A DNA stretch of 64,000 nucleotides from Streptosporangium becharense (lineage in GTDB: Bacteria; Actinomycetota; Actinomycetes; Streptosporangiales; Streptosporangiaceae), in contig NZ_JACHMP010000001.1 of NCBI RefSeq assembly GCF_014204985.1, positions 3,286,001-3,350,000 on the forward strand, read 5' to 3'. A program made the position numbers and the translations under genes. Positions within the stretch are counted from its first letter, which is position 1. The number at the start of each line of letters is the position of its first letter. Below are positions 24,411 through 31,967 of the stretch, piece after piece. The notes below the pieces were generated by a model. The model did not search any database, had not been told where the DNA came from, and saw only the letters and a program-made list of their open reading frames with translations.

Positions 24411-25553
24411 TCACTCAACCGGGGGCCGCGACAGTTCGATGTGCGGGAGGGTCGTCTGGGCGGCCACCGATGCCCGGTGCCCGACGGACCAGGTCACCGA
24501 GGTGCCGGGCACGGCGGCGACCGCCCGGGTCGTGACCGCGTCCGCGCCGGGGATCGCCGGGCCGTTCACGACCGTCCACATACCTGACGCGTGGCGCAGA
24601 TACCGGGCCGTACCCGCCAGACCGGGAGCGCCGAGCTGAACGGACACCCACAGGCCGTCACCACCGGCGGCCAGCGAGACGCCCGAGCCGACGACCTCCG
24701 GCGCCCCGGCGTCCTGCCAGGAGGTCCCGTCGTAGTGCAGGACGACGGTGGCGGAGTACGGCCTGGGAACGTTGAACACGACCTTGTGACCGACGGCCCA
24801 GACGTCACCGGAAGAAACCGCGTGGACGTCGTTCAGGCTCACGACGCCGCCCGCCCCGTCCGGCAACCGCGCCGTCCAGGCGGTGCCGTCCCAGCGCAGG
24901 GCGATGCCCGTCGCCACTGCGGCCGACGACGCCGCGGCCGTCCCGACCGCCCAGGCGTCCCCCGGACCGCGCGCCTCGACCTGCTGGACGGCACACCCCG
25001 TCGCGCACTCCACAGGGAGCGGTGTCTCGGTCCAGATACGGCCGTCGTAGAAGGCCAGCATGGACGTCGTCGGCGAGCCGTACGTCGCGGACAGCCACAG
25101 CCGCCCGCCCGGCAGCGCCGACAACCCGGTGATCCGCAGTGTCGTGTCGTCGCTCCTGGGGAAGCCGCGCGGAGCCCACACGCTCCCGATCCTGCGTAAC
25201 AGCTTCGCCGCACCCGTGGTCTGATCGACGCCCGAGGCCCAGGTGCCGTCCGGAGCGGTCGTGACCTCCGTCAACGTCCCCTGCCAGCCGGGCGACGGCT
25301 GCTTCACCCAACGCCGCCCGTTCCAGTGCACGATGAGCGGGATCGACGGAGATCCCTCACTGCCGACGGCCCACGCGCTGCGGACACCCTGTGCCTCGAC
25401 GTCGGCCAGGGAGGCAGGCGGCTGGGCGGACGGCGTCTGGACGGCCTGCCACGTGGGCCCCGCCCGTTGCGCGTACGAGGGGATCGTCGAGACCAGGCCG
25501 AGTGTGATCACCACCGGCACTGCGGCAAGCCCTCGTACCCATGAGCGCACCAT
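24411..25553 (-). CDS. Secreted beta-propeller-like protein
   Basis: The product is 380 aa. The ATG at 25553 has GAGGAG 8 nt upstream and yields a signal peptide (VRSWVRGLAAVPVVITLGLV). The mature protein has recurrent HWNGRRW, RWDGTAW and HYDGTSW motifs followed by GDAWAVG or GDVWAVG, the blade signature of secreted actinobacterial propellers. Function and ligand are unknown. It lies in a run of three secreted-protein genes on the same strand. Confidence 0.75.
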   Translation of the reverse strand: MVRSWVRGLAAVPVVITLGLVSTIPSYAQRAGPTWQAVQTPSAQPPASLADVEAQGVRSAWAVGSEGSPSIPLIVHWNGRRWVKQPSPGWQGTLTEVTTAPDGTWASGVDQTTGAAKLLRRIGSVWAPRGFPRSDDTTLRITGLSALPGGRLWLSATYGSPTTSMLAFYDGRIWTETPLPVECATGCAVQQVEARGPGDAWAVGTAAASSAAVATGIALRWDGTAWTARLPDGAGGVVSLNDVHAVSSGDVWAVGHKVVFNVPRPYSATVVLHYDGTSWQDAGAPEVVGSGVSLAAGGDGLWVSVQLGAPGLAGTARYLRHASGMWTVVNGPAIPGADAVTTRAVAAVPGTSVTWSVGHRASVAAQTTLPHIELSRPPVE

Positions 25554-25675
25554 CGGGCAGCTCCTCTCGGACGGCACCGGATCCCGCCATGTCAACATGA
25601 CTCACCCAAACAAGCAACCGCTTAGGTGAATGCGGTCGGACCGCGTCACCGCCGGCGGTCGCCGTACATCGCGGG

Positions 25676-25742
25676 GGCGGTGTCATGGGGGCGGTCATGC
25701 ACTACGGGGGGCGGCGTCATGGGGCGGTCGTGCACTGCGGGG
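25676..25742. repeat. Two-copy 33-34 bp repeat upstream of secreted protein genes
   Basis: Two near-identical units with GTCATGGGG-CGGTC and TGCACT motifs lie at 25676-25709 and 25710-25742. They sit in the 264-bp gap between the propeller gene and the next secreted protein gene. No coding potential is apparent. Confidence 0.65.
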
Positions 25743-25817
25743 AGCGACGTAACGAGGGCGACATCACAGGTGGATGTCACGGATGGACGTCACAAGCCGC
25801 CCTCGCCCGCCGCGGTG

Positions 25818-26255
25818 TCAGCTGCCCTTGACGTAGATGGTCCGCCAGCCGGAGCACTGCCCCGTCGGCTGCTGGGACGTGCCCCGGCAGACCTTCGCCT
25901 TGATCTGCCGCGGGCCGCCGACTTCCTTACGGAACGTCACCGGCCTGTCGGCACAGTTCCGCTGGTTCACCGACCGCCATTTGCCGTCACGGAAACTCTG
26001 GTGACGCAGCAACAGCCACCCGCAGCCGGAAGGGGAGCTGTCGTAGAGCGTTCCATGGACTTCGAAAGCCGACTGGCCGACGAGCACCTTGCCGTAGGCG
26101 CGGGCTCCGTGGTCGACGGAGTGGATCGAGCTCCATTTCCAGACGGTGGGATCACTGGGTTCGTTGAGACGTGAGTCGGCCGAAGCCGCTGAACCGCCGA
26201 GAACGAGGACCGCGGCGGCGGTCGCGCTCAGCAGGACTCGAACGCCGGCATGCAT
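25818..26255 (-). CDS. Small secreted hypothetical protein with cysteines
   Basis: The product is 145 aa. GGAGG lies 6 nt before the ATG at 26255. The signal peptide is MHAGVRVLLSATAAAVLVLG with a probable cut after SAASA. The mature part is basic, with four cysteines (SGCGW, RNCAD, KVCRG, GQCSG) that could form two disulfides. No family is recognised. The chromosomal neighbour to the right is the integration site. Confidence 0.7.
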   Translation of the reverse strand: MHAGVRVLLSATAAAVLVLGGSAASADSRLNEPSDPTVWKWSSIHSVDHGARAYGKVLVGQSAFEVHGTLYDSSPSGCGWLLLRHQSFRDGKWRSVNQRNCADRPVTFRKEVGGPRQIKAKVCRGTSQQPTGQCSGWRTIYVKGS

Positions 26256-26735
26256 GAGGAGCCTCCAAAGGGATGCGTGATCTTCCTTTCGATACGGGAA
26301 GGTAGATCCACACGCTTGGAAGTCACCAGAAGCAACTTGAGCCCTGCGACACGCCTGACTCCACTCCCCGGCCGCGTGAGGGCGGACCTCCGACACGCCT
26401 GGCTCCACTCCCCGGCCGCATGAGGGCAGAGTGGCGTGGGCGTCCTTCACCGCGTCCCCGCCAAGTGCGTCCACGGGCAGGGGGGGGAGCCACCCACAAC
26501 GGATCAGCGACGCGCCGACATGAAGCGCATGACGTACGAGCAGTGACCCGCATGCTCCTCGGGTCCCTTCGACGTTCACGACCCGGTTCCGGGCGGCCCG
26601 GTTCTCACTCGCGAACCGCCCGGAAGGCCCGTACCCGCCTGGGAAACGCCACCAAGATCATTGCGCGCATATTGCGCGACCGTCGACACACGGCCGCTCG
26701 GGACGGCCTACGGCCGCAGGTCCCCAAAACGCAGA
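26256..26735. other. Gene-free region next to the integration site with a 37-bp duplication
   Basis: A 37-bp sequence starting CGACACGCCTGACTCCACTC occurs at 26347-26383 and again at 26391-26427 with two mismatches. Nothing else is recognised: reading frames here lack ribosome binding sites and coding bias. The right end is the original 3' flank of tRNA-Tyr. Confidence 0.5.
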
Positions 26736-26755
26736 AGAGGCCCCGTGGGGCCTCT
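26736..26755 (-). terminator. Original tRNA-Tyr terminator, now stranded beyond attL
   Basis: AGAGGCCCC-GT-GGGGCCTCT is a perfect 9-bp stem. On the minus strand it is followed by TCTGCGTTTTGG. Before integration it lay just downstream of tRNA-Tyr. The inserted element now separates it from the tRNA by 18 kb. Confidence 0.7.
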
Positions 26756-26757
26756 GA

Positions 26758-26818
26758 GCTGCTGGTGGCAGGTCCAGGGTTCGAACCTGGGTAGGCTGAG
26801 CCGACGGTTTTACAGACC
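26758..26818 (-). other. attL: 61-bp partial copy of tRNA-Tyr
   Basis: It is identical to 45228-45288. It contains the 3' part of tRNA-Tyr up to and including the anticodon loop, but lacks the 5' third of the tRNA, so it is not a working tRNA. It marks the chromosomal left edge of the integrated element. Confidence 0.93.
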
Positions 26819-26869
26819 CGCCACGAAAACGCTCTGACCTGGGAAGATACCGCTTCCTACAAGGTTCTT

Positions 26870-26886
26870 AGCACGCATTCAGCACG
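26870..26886. other. Candidate integrase arm-type site (left)
   Basis: AGCACGCATTCAGCACG lies 52 bp inside attL. A copy with one mismatch lies inside attR at 45120-45136 in the same orientation. Each contains AGCACG twice with an 11-bp period. The region between here and 26999 shows nothing else. Confidence 0.6.
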
Positions 26887-27001
26887 ATCAAGGCTCAGAG
26901 CCCCTCCGGAGTGATCGGAATCCGGCGAATCCGATGGGTCCGGCCCCTGCCCGAACGGCCCTCTACGGCTATCTGAGAGGCCCAGTGTTCGCCGTGATCG
27001 C

Positions 27002-27181
27002 TTAATCCGGTTCCGTGTGCTCGTGCTCGCGCCACTCGGTCTTGCGATGCCGCCATAAGAGCAGGAAAGCCCATGCCGTCAGCACGGCTGGACCTACCCC
27101 GATCAGCGCGAGGACTACGCCGCCGACCTCGTAGCCATCCTCCCAGCCGACCAACCCCATGGAGGCGACCGGCAGACCCAC
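27002..27181 (-). CDS. Small membrane protein near attL
   Basis: The reading has two hydrophobic stretches (about LPVASMGLVGW and [20 protein letters not shown]) and a charged tail (RHRKTEWREHEHTEPD). The start is uncertain: GTG 27181 and ATG 27160 are both possible, and an ATG at 27262 would read through the repeat array. No good ribosome binding site is seen. Small membrane proteins are frequent on such elements, but no function can be given. Confidence 0.4.
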   Translation of the reverse strand: MGLPVASMGLVGWEDGYEVGGVVLALIGVGPAVLTAWAFLLLWRHRKTEWREHEHTEPD

Positions 27182-27207
27182 CGCCGGCCACGCCAGGTAC
27201 CCCTGGC

Positions 27208-27434
27208 GGTGACAGCGGTGACAGCATCGACGGAATGAGGAGGTTCCGCAGCTCAACGGCATCTTTAAGGTGTCACCCGTCTGGTTGACGGGTGGTGACA
27301 GCGGTGACAGCTACCGGAGGGGCTCCGGATTGTGTCACCGCCGTCAACGACTGTCACCTAGCCCGATGACAGCACGAACATAGCTCTCACCTGCGAGAAC
27401 GACCGATTTCCTCGAATGTGTCACCGCTGTCACC
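27208..27434. repeat. Iteron-like GGTGACAGC array
   Basis: Tandem pairs of the 9-mer GGTGACAGC lie at 27208-27225 and 27294-27311, and an inverted tandem pair (TGTGTCACC GCTGTCACC) at 27417-27434. Variants lie near 27270, 27332, 27350 and 27365. At least ten copies fall in 230 bp upstream of the GntR-type regulator gene. It may be an operator array, a replication origin, or both. Confidence 0.7.
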
Positions 27435-27580
27435 GCAGCGGACGCAGGTCCGTAAGCCCCGGCCCTCCTTGGGCACCCTCTATGGTCATTCGGGAACCTC
27501 GGAGCTTGATCAATCCAGCGATGGACGCCAGGGCTTACCGTCGTAGCCTGGAGGGCAATGTTCCTCAGCGAGGGAGGACG

Positions 27581-28258
27581 ATGAGTCAGAGCAACGATCA
27601 GCCCGCCTACCTCCGAATCGCGGATGACCTCCGCGCCCGGATTCAGGCCGGCGACCCGCCTCCGGGCGGCATGCTGGATTCCGACGCCGTCCTTGTGCGG
27701 ACATACGGCGTTGCCCGAGGCACCGCCCGCCAGGCGGTTGCCGAACTGGAGCGTCTCGGCCTGGTAGTGAGCGAGATGGGTCGGGGCAGACGCGTCGTCG
27801 GTAACGTGCCCGGTGAATCCGGCCCCCCCTCGACCCGATACGAGACCGTAGCCGCGGCTCTACGTCAGGACATCGCCAGCGGCAAGCTCGCGCAAGGCAG
27901 TCAACTCCCCCGAGAGGCGACGCTAGCTGAGCAGCATGGAGTGTCCAAGGGGACCGCGCGTCAGGCGCTTCAGATGCTGGCCGCCGAGGGCCGGATCGCA
28001 GCGGTTCATGGGAAAGGCTGGTTCGTGGGCGACGCACAGGGCGCGTTGACCCGCACTGACGAGGTTGCGGACTCCATCCGGAAAGCCATTCTTGCGGGAG
28101 AATTCCCGAAAGAATCCCGCATTCCCGGTGAATCAGCACTCGCTGAGCAGTACGGCGTAGCGCGAGTTACCATAAGACGTGCCGTAGCCCTGTTGGAAGC
28201 AGAGGGGATCATTAAAAGCAGGAGAGGGGTAGGGCGAATCGTCACCCAATCCTCTTGA
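27581..28258 (+). CDS. Regulator with three tandem GntR-type winged helices
   Basis: The product is 225 aa and consists of three consecutive GntR winged-helix domains: about residues 9-74 (AYLRIADDLRARIQAGDPPP), 85-150 (YETVAAALRQDIASGKLAQG) and 158-223 (TDEVADSIRKAILAGEFPKE). Each has the GV(A/S)xxTxRxA recognition helix and ExxGxxxxxxGxGxxV wing. There is no effector domain. KorSA of pSAM2, the single-GntR repressor of AICEs, is the nearest functional parallel. GAGGGAGG precedes the ATG. The GGTGACAGC array lies just upstream and may be its operator. Confidence 0.85.
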   Translation: MSQSNDQPAYLRIADDLRARIQAGDPPPGGMLDSDAVLVRTYGVARGTARQAVAELERLGLVVSEMGRGRRVVGNVPGESGPPSTRYETVAAALRQDIASGKLAQGSQLPREATLAEQHGVSKGTARQALQMLAAEGRIAAVHGKGWFVGDAQGALTRTDEVADSIRKAILAGEFPKESRIPGESALAEQYGVARVTIRRAVALLEAEGIIKSRRGVGRIVTQSS

Positions 28259-28301
28259 TAATCGACATACCGCGCATCGACCAAGGAACTGGCAGGCTCC
28301 A

Positions 28302-29210
28302 TTGAACGAGTCGCGAACCAATCCCCCGCCCTTCACCGCCTCCGAGGCACGCAAAACTCTTGATGCCGCATGCCGGAAAACCGGCCTCCACGCAGAAGAC
28401 GCGGTACTCCTCCGTCTTGGCGAAAACGCCATATTCCAGCTCTCAACAGAGAAGGTGGTCGTCAGAATCGCCCGTAGCGCCGAAGTCCTTCCCGATGCGG
28501 CGAAAGAAGTTGCCGTTGCCGAATGGCTACGCGAATCAGGTCTACCAGCGTCGGAGCCTGCGGACTACGGGCAGCCCTTGATGGTCAGAGATAGACCGGT
28601 CACCTTCTGGCGCCTGATCGATAACAACGGCGGAAAGGCGAGCGTGAGAGACCTTGCCCGGATTCTCCGGCAACTTCACCATCTCCCTGTCCCTCCCGAG
28701 CTGCCTCTACCCGCGTTCGACATCTTCGGACGCGTTTCCGAACGCATCGCCAAGACCGAGGCGCTCTCGGATCGGGATCACGAGTTCCTCGCGGTCCGTC
28801 TCGCCGACCTGCGTGAGAAGTACGCGAACCTTCGATACCCCCTGCCTCCATGCGCAGTGCACGGGGATGCTCACCAGCAGAACCTGATCGTTGCTCTCGA
28901 CGGCACGGTCTTGCTTATCGACTTCGAGCGGTTCGCCTTCGGGCCACCGGAAACGGACTTGGCCGTCACTGCGACGGAACGTCTCATCGGCTGGCACACC
29001 GCCGAAGATTACGAGAACTTCGCCAGCGCCTACGGATTCGATGTCATGACCTGGGAAGGCTTCCCCGTAGTCCGCGCAATCAACGAGCTGAAGATGACCA
29101 CCTGGCTCATGCAGAACGTCAGCGAGAGTGAACGGGTCGCCCAGGAGTTCAGAACGCGCTTCGCCTCGCTCCATGACGATGAGGCGCCACGTCTGTGGAC
29201 GCCGTTCTAA
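28302..29210 (+). CDS. Aminoglycoside phosphotransferase-fold kinase
   Basis: The product is 302 aa. The catalytic loop CAVHGDAHQQNLIV and the Mg-binding IDFERFAFGPPETD are intact, as in APH/choline kinase-fold proteins. The substrate is unknown, and resistance cannot be inferred. The start is a TTG at 28302 with GGCAGG upstream. Its last 4 bp overlap the convergent XRE/TPR regulator, so the two genes have evolved as a fixed pair. The GC content is visibly lower than the downstream operon. Confidence 0.8.
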   Translation: MNESRTNPPPFTASEARKTLDAACRKTGLHAEDAVLLRLGENAIFQLSTEKVVVRIARSAEVLPDAAKEVAVAEWLRESGLPASEPADYGQPLMVRDRPVTFWRLIDNNGGKASVRDLARILRQLHHLPVPPELPLPAFDIFGRVSERIAKTEALSDRDHEFLAVRLADLREKYANLRYPLPPCAVHGDAHQQNLIVALDGTVLLIDFERFAFGPPETDLAVTATERLIGWHTAEDYENFASAYGFDVMTWEGFPVVRAINELKMTTWLMQNVSESERVAQEFRTRFASLHDDEAPRLWTPF

Positions 29211-30577
29211 GTGATCGACGGGTACTTGCCGGCCACCAGTTCCCGGAAACTCTCGATCTCACGATTTCCGCGGTATTCCTTCAGGTCTGCGCAGAGATCG
29301 GAGACGTACCGGAGATAGCGCATCGACTTGAGAGACCCGGCAAGCTCTACAGCTTCGGCCGCCAGGACGGCAGCTTGGCACGGCTCACCCTGGTGAACGT
29401 ACGTAGCGGCCTGCACCAGACGGATGAATGCGAGAGTACGAGCGTAAACAGGATCGGTGAGTTCAAGACACCTCCCGACGAATTCTTGCGCGATACGCGG
29501 TTTCCGCAGATCCCGGAAACAGTGCGCACCTTCGCCCGCCAATTCGGCGTCATCGAAATAGCTGATCCACTCGGGGTCGTCGGCGACGTTCCGGCCTTCG
29601 AAGAGCTTTTCCGCCTCGCGCAGTGCCCGGGAGCACGCCGCATCGTCGCCGTTCCCCGCCTGGGCTCTCGCTTCCATGGCAAGAAAGCTCGCCATGGTGG
29701 TGGCGCTCGCGACCCCCTTCGAGCCTTCCTGCGCTGCCCTCGCAAGTTGTATCGCCTGCTGGAAGTTTCCCAGGTAGTTCGCCTGGTGGCTCATGTTGCC
29801 GAGCAACCGCCCCCCGAGCATGCGGTCACCCGCCGCCTGTGCGAGGCGTAACGCCTGGATCATGTAGCGCTGGGCAAGACCGTGGCGCCCCAGGTCATAG
29901 GCAGTCCAGCCGAGGAGCTGAGCGACTTCGGCAGCGGCGGAGAACAGCTCTCGTCCGACAGACTCGGTGAACTTCCCTTCCAGGAGCGGGCTCACGTCGC
30001 GAACGTAGTACTGCGCCAGGGCCGCGCGAGCGTGCCCGCCGCCGAACTGGAAGTCCAGTTTCATGAAGAGCTGCGTGGTCATCCGGACGGCCCGGACATC
30101 GGACTCTCCCACGTTGACCTGTACACCGTTCCCCGCCGACAGCGGCTCGGGCCTTGACAGCAACCACGTCAGAAGCGGCTGTGTCCATGCGGAGGGCACC
30201 ACGGCAGCCTCTACGGCGAGCGGATCGTCCGCCAGATCCCTGCGGGTGAGCCCGAGCAGCCGGGAACCGACCCCGGGCACGGCATCGGCGTACTCAAGTC
30301 CCTGCTCCAGGGTCGTCGGCGTGAGCACCGCACCCATGCCGATGTCCTCCAGGGAGAACCTCACGCCGGCTTTGCGGCTGAGCGCCTCGGCTATGAACTT
30401 CGCCGTCGCGGGACGCGGCCGGACTCCGTCAAGCCAGCGCTTGACGTCCACGTGCGTGCATCGGAGGGTCACGCCCTCCTCCTGCGCAATGAGCTGGACC
30501 CGCGACGCGAGCCCCTTGTTCGAACAGTCGGCCCGGCGCATGGCCTCGACCAACGCGAGGTTGGGCATCCGGGACAT
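29207..30577 (-). CDS. XRE-type regulator with TPR-like C-terminus
   Basis: The product is 456 aa. An N-terminal helix-turn-helix (about residues 6-65: LVEAMRRADCSNKGLASRVQ, HVDVKRWLDGVRPRPATAKF) is followed by about 350 residues of helical repeats (SPLLEGKFTESVGRELFSAA; LAQAAGDRMLGGRLLGNMSH). This layout resembles peptide- or signal-responsive TPR regulators. GGAGG precedes the ATG at 30577. It is divergent from the long conjugation/replication operon whose promoter carries a TGTACA inverted repeat, a plausible target. Confidence 0.8.
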   Translation of the reverse strand: MSRMPNLALVEAMRRADCSNKGLASRVQLIAQEEGVTLRCTHVDVKRWLDGVRPRPATAKFIAEALSRKAGVRFSLEDIGMGAVLTPTTLEQGLEYADAVPGVGSRLLGLTRRDLADDPLAVEAAVVPSAWTQPLLTWLLSRPEPLSAGNGVQVNVGESDVRAVRMTTQLFMKLDFQFGGGHARAALAQYYVRDVSPLLEGKFTESVGRELFSAAAEVAQLLGWTAYDLGRHGLAQRYMIQALRLAQAAGDRMLGGRLLGNMSHQANYLGNFQQAIQLARAAQEGSKGVASATTMASFLAMEARAQAGNGDDAACSRALREAEKLFEGRNVADDPEWISYFDDAELAGEGAHCFRDLRKPRIAQEFVGRCLELTDPVYARTLAFIRLVQAATYVHQGEPCQAAVLAAEAVELAGSLKSMRYLRYVSDLCADLKEYRGNREIESFRELVAGKYPSIT

Positions 30578-30828
30578 CCTCACCTCCGATCATGTCGTCA
30601 AGGTCAGGATGACCCGTGTCAAGACCCCTCGACCAGTTCTTCGGCGAAATCCGTAGATCTTGTTCGTCCAGCTCAGGGGATAAATCACCCCCGAAAATCA
30701 CCCCTTAAGCAACTGGGCACTCCCACGATCACGCTGCCCTACGCCCTCTGCCCTGCGGTTTCCTGGAGTCAGTCACAGCGGCCGAGGCCAAGCGCGGCGG
30801 AACCTCAGAAGAAGCCAAGCCCAAAGCC

Positions 30829-30876
30829 TTGACTCCTGGCGACTGTACATGTTCCATATCTCTTAGAACCTGTACA
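30829..30876 (+). promoter_or_regulatory. Operon promoter overlapped by a TGTACA inverted repeat
   Basis: TTGACT at 30829-30834 is a good -35. The expected -10 position (CATATC/TATCTC near 30855-30862) falls inside an inverted repeat: TGTACATGTTC (30844-30854) and GAACCTGTACA (30866-30876), 11-bp arms with one mismatch. A protein bound here would block RNA polymerase. This is the only clear promoter before the 14-kb rightward operon. Confidence 0.6.
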
Positions 30877-30904
30877 GCAGGTTCCGATCCGAAAGGGAAC
30901 CACG

Positions 30905-31075
30905 ATGCTTCCGGCTCCCAAGATCCACCGCTTCCTGCCGTTCCTGCTCATGGCCCTGGCCCTGGTCTTCATCGTCCGGCAGCCGGACAAGGCCGCAGCC
31001 GTCGCCACGGGCGCCGTGACCGGCCTGATGACGGTGACCGACGCGCTCGTCACGTTCGCCAGCAGCCTCGGCTGA
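30905..31075 (+). CDS. Small membrane protein, first gene of the element operon (56 aa)
   Basis: It begins MLPAPKIHRFLPFLLMALAL and has one membrane helix, then an Ala/Thr/Val-rich second hydrophobic part. GAAAGGGAACC lies upstream. No family is recognised. Its position just after the regulated promoter makes it the first translated product of the operon. Confidence 0.6.
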   Translation: MLPAPKIHRFLPFLLMALALVFIVRQPDKAAAVATGAVTGLMTVTDALVTFASSLG

Positions 31076-31154
31076 CCCACCCACGAAAACGGGGCGGCCC
31101 CATCCGCCAAGACACGGGCCGCCCCCTCTACTCCGAGACAGGAGCAACCTCATC

Positions 31155-31292
31155 ATGACCTACGGGTCCATCCTCCAGAAGACCGCGACCGGGTCGCCCT
31201 GGTTGCCGCCGGGCACGGCGAGCACCTGGGTGTGCCGGTGCGGCGGCATCAACCCGCGCACCTCGACGAACTGCCGCAGGTGCCGCCGATGA
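31155..31292 (+). CDS. Small zinc-ribbon protein (45 aa)
   Basis: The product has a four-cysteine ribbon (VCRCGGINPRTSTNCRRCRR) resembling RanBP2-type or DUF-type zinc fingers. Its TGA overlaps the ATG of the WhiB-like gene (ATGA), so the pair is translationally coupled. The role is unknown; binding of nucleic acid or protein is plausible. Confidence 0.6.
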   Translation: MTYGSILQKTATGSPWLPPGTASTWVCRCGGINPRTSTNCRRCRR

Positions 31293-31627
31293 ACGCCCGT
31301 TCCTGGCTGCGCCGCCTCTACGCCGAGCAGATCCAGCGCAGGCGCGAGCTGCGCCGGGCGATGCTCGCCGCCGGCCCGGCCTGCACCGACGCCCCCGAGC
31401 TGTTCACCACCCCGGACCTGTTCGAGCCCGAGCAGGATGCGGCCCGGCAGGAGCGGGAGGCCGCCGCCGCGCGGATCTGCGCCACCTGCCCGGCCCGGAC
31501 CGCGTGCCTGGCCTACGCCCTGGCCATCCGCCCCTCCGAGGGCGTGTGGGCGGGCCTGACCGCCGCGGAGATCCGCGCGGTGGCCCTGCACCGGGCCGCG
31601 ACCGGCCCCGGACAGGAGGTGGCCTGA
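31289..31627 (+). CDS. WhiB-like iron-sulfur transcription factor
   Basis: The product is 112 aa. The four WhiB cysteines are present: CTDAPELFTTPDLF, then CATC and a fourth Cys in ARTACLAYA. The turn motif is GVWAGLT in place of the usual GVWGG. WhiB-like proteins bind a 4Fe-4S cluster and act with sigma A. On mobile elements they may retune host or element promoters. It is coupled to the preceding zinc-ribbon gene by a 4-bp overlap. Confidence 0.85.
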   Translation: MNARSWLRRLYAEQIQRRRELRRAMLAAGPACTDAPELFTTPDLFEPEQDAARQEREAAAARICATCPARTACLAYALAIRPSEGVWAGLTAAEIRAVALHRAATGPGQEVA

Positions 31628-31629
31628 CC

Positions 31630-31803
31630 ATGGCGCGCTTCTCCTGCCCCGACTGCGGGTCCCGCTCGTGCACCGCCATCGGCTGCCGCCGCTGCGGAAC
31701 CGCCACCGCCCGCCCGATCCAGCGCTGCCCCGTCCACGGCGCCCGCTGCCTGGCCGCCTGCCGGATGTGCCGCACCATCGCCCGTTCCCAGTCCGGCCTC
31801 TGA
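31630..31803 (+). CDS. Cysteine-rich zinc-ribbon protein (57 aa)
   Basis: It starts 2 bp after the WhiB-like stop. It has paired cysteines throughout (FSCPDCGSRSCTAIGCRRCG; RCPVHGARCLAACRMC), enough for two zinc sites. No family is recognised. It is probably co-translated with its neighbours. Confidence 0.6.
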   Translation: MARFSCPDCGSRSCTAIGCRRCGTATARPIQRCPVHGARCLAACRMCRTIARSQSGL

Positions 31804-31820
31804 CCCCGGAGGTGATCCGC

Positions 31821-31967
31821 ATGCCCCGCGCTCGCACCTGCTGCCCGCGCTGCCGCACCGCCCTCGACGGCGGCCCGGTGCTCTTCTACTGCACCTCGTG
31901 CCGCCGCGCCGTCTACGCCGCCGACCTGTCCGCCGAGGTCGCCACCGCTCCGAGGAGGCCCGCATGA
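31821..31967 (+). CDS. Small zinc-ribbon protein (48 aa)
   Basis: GGAGG lies before the ATG. CCPRC and CTSC pairs form one zinc ribbon. The TGA overlaps the next ATG by 4 bp. It is the third zinc-ribbon-type small protein in 0.8 kb. Confidence 0.6.
   Translation: MPRARTCCPRCRTALDGGPVLFYCTSCRRAVYAADLSAEVATAPRRPA

Noticed and set aside
26758..26818. A second tRNA gene at the left end of the element
   Set aside because: Only the 3' part of tRNA-Tyr is present; the 5' acceptor strand and D-arm are missing.
28302..29210. Aminoglycoside resistance gene
   Set aside because: The fold matches APH, but many housekeeping and regulatory kinases share it. No specific resistance family features are recognisable.
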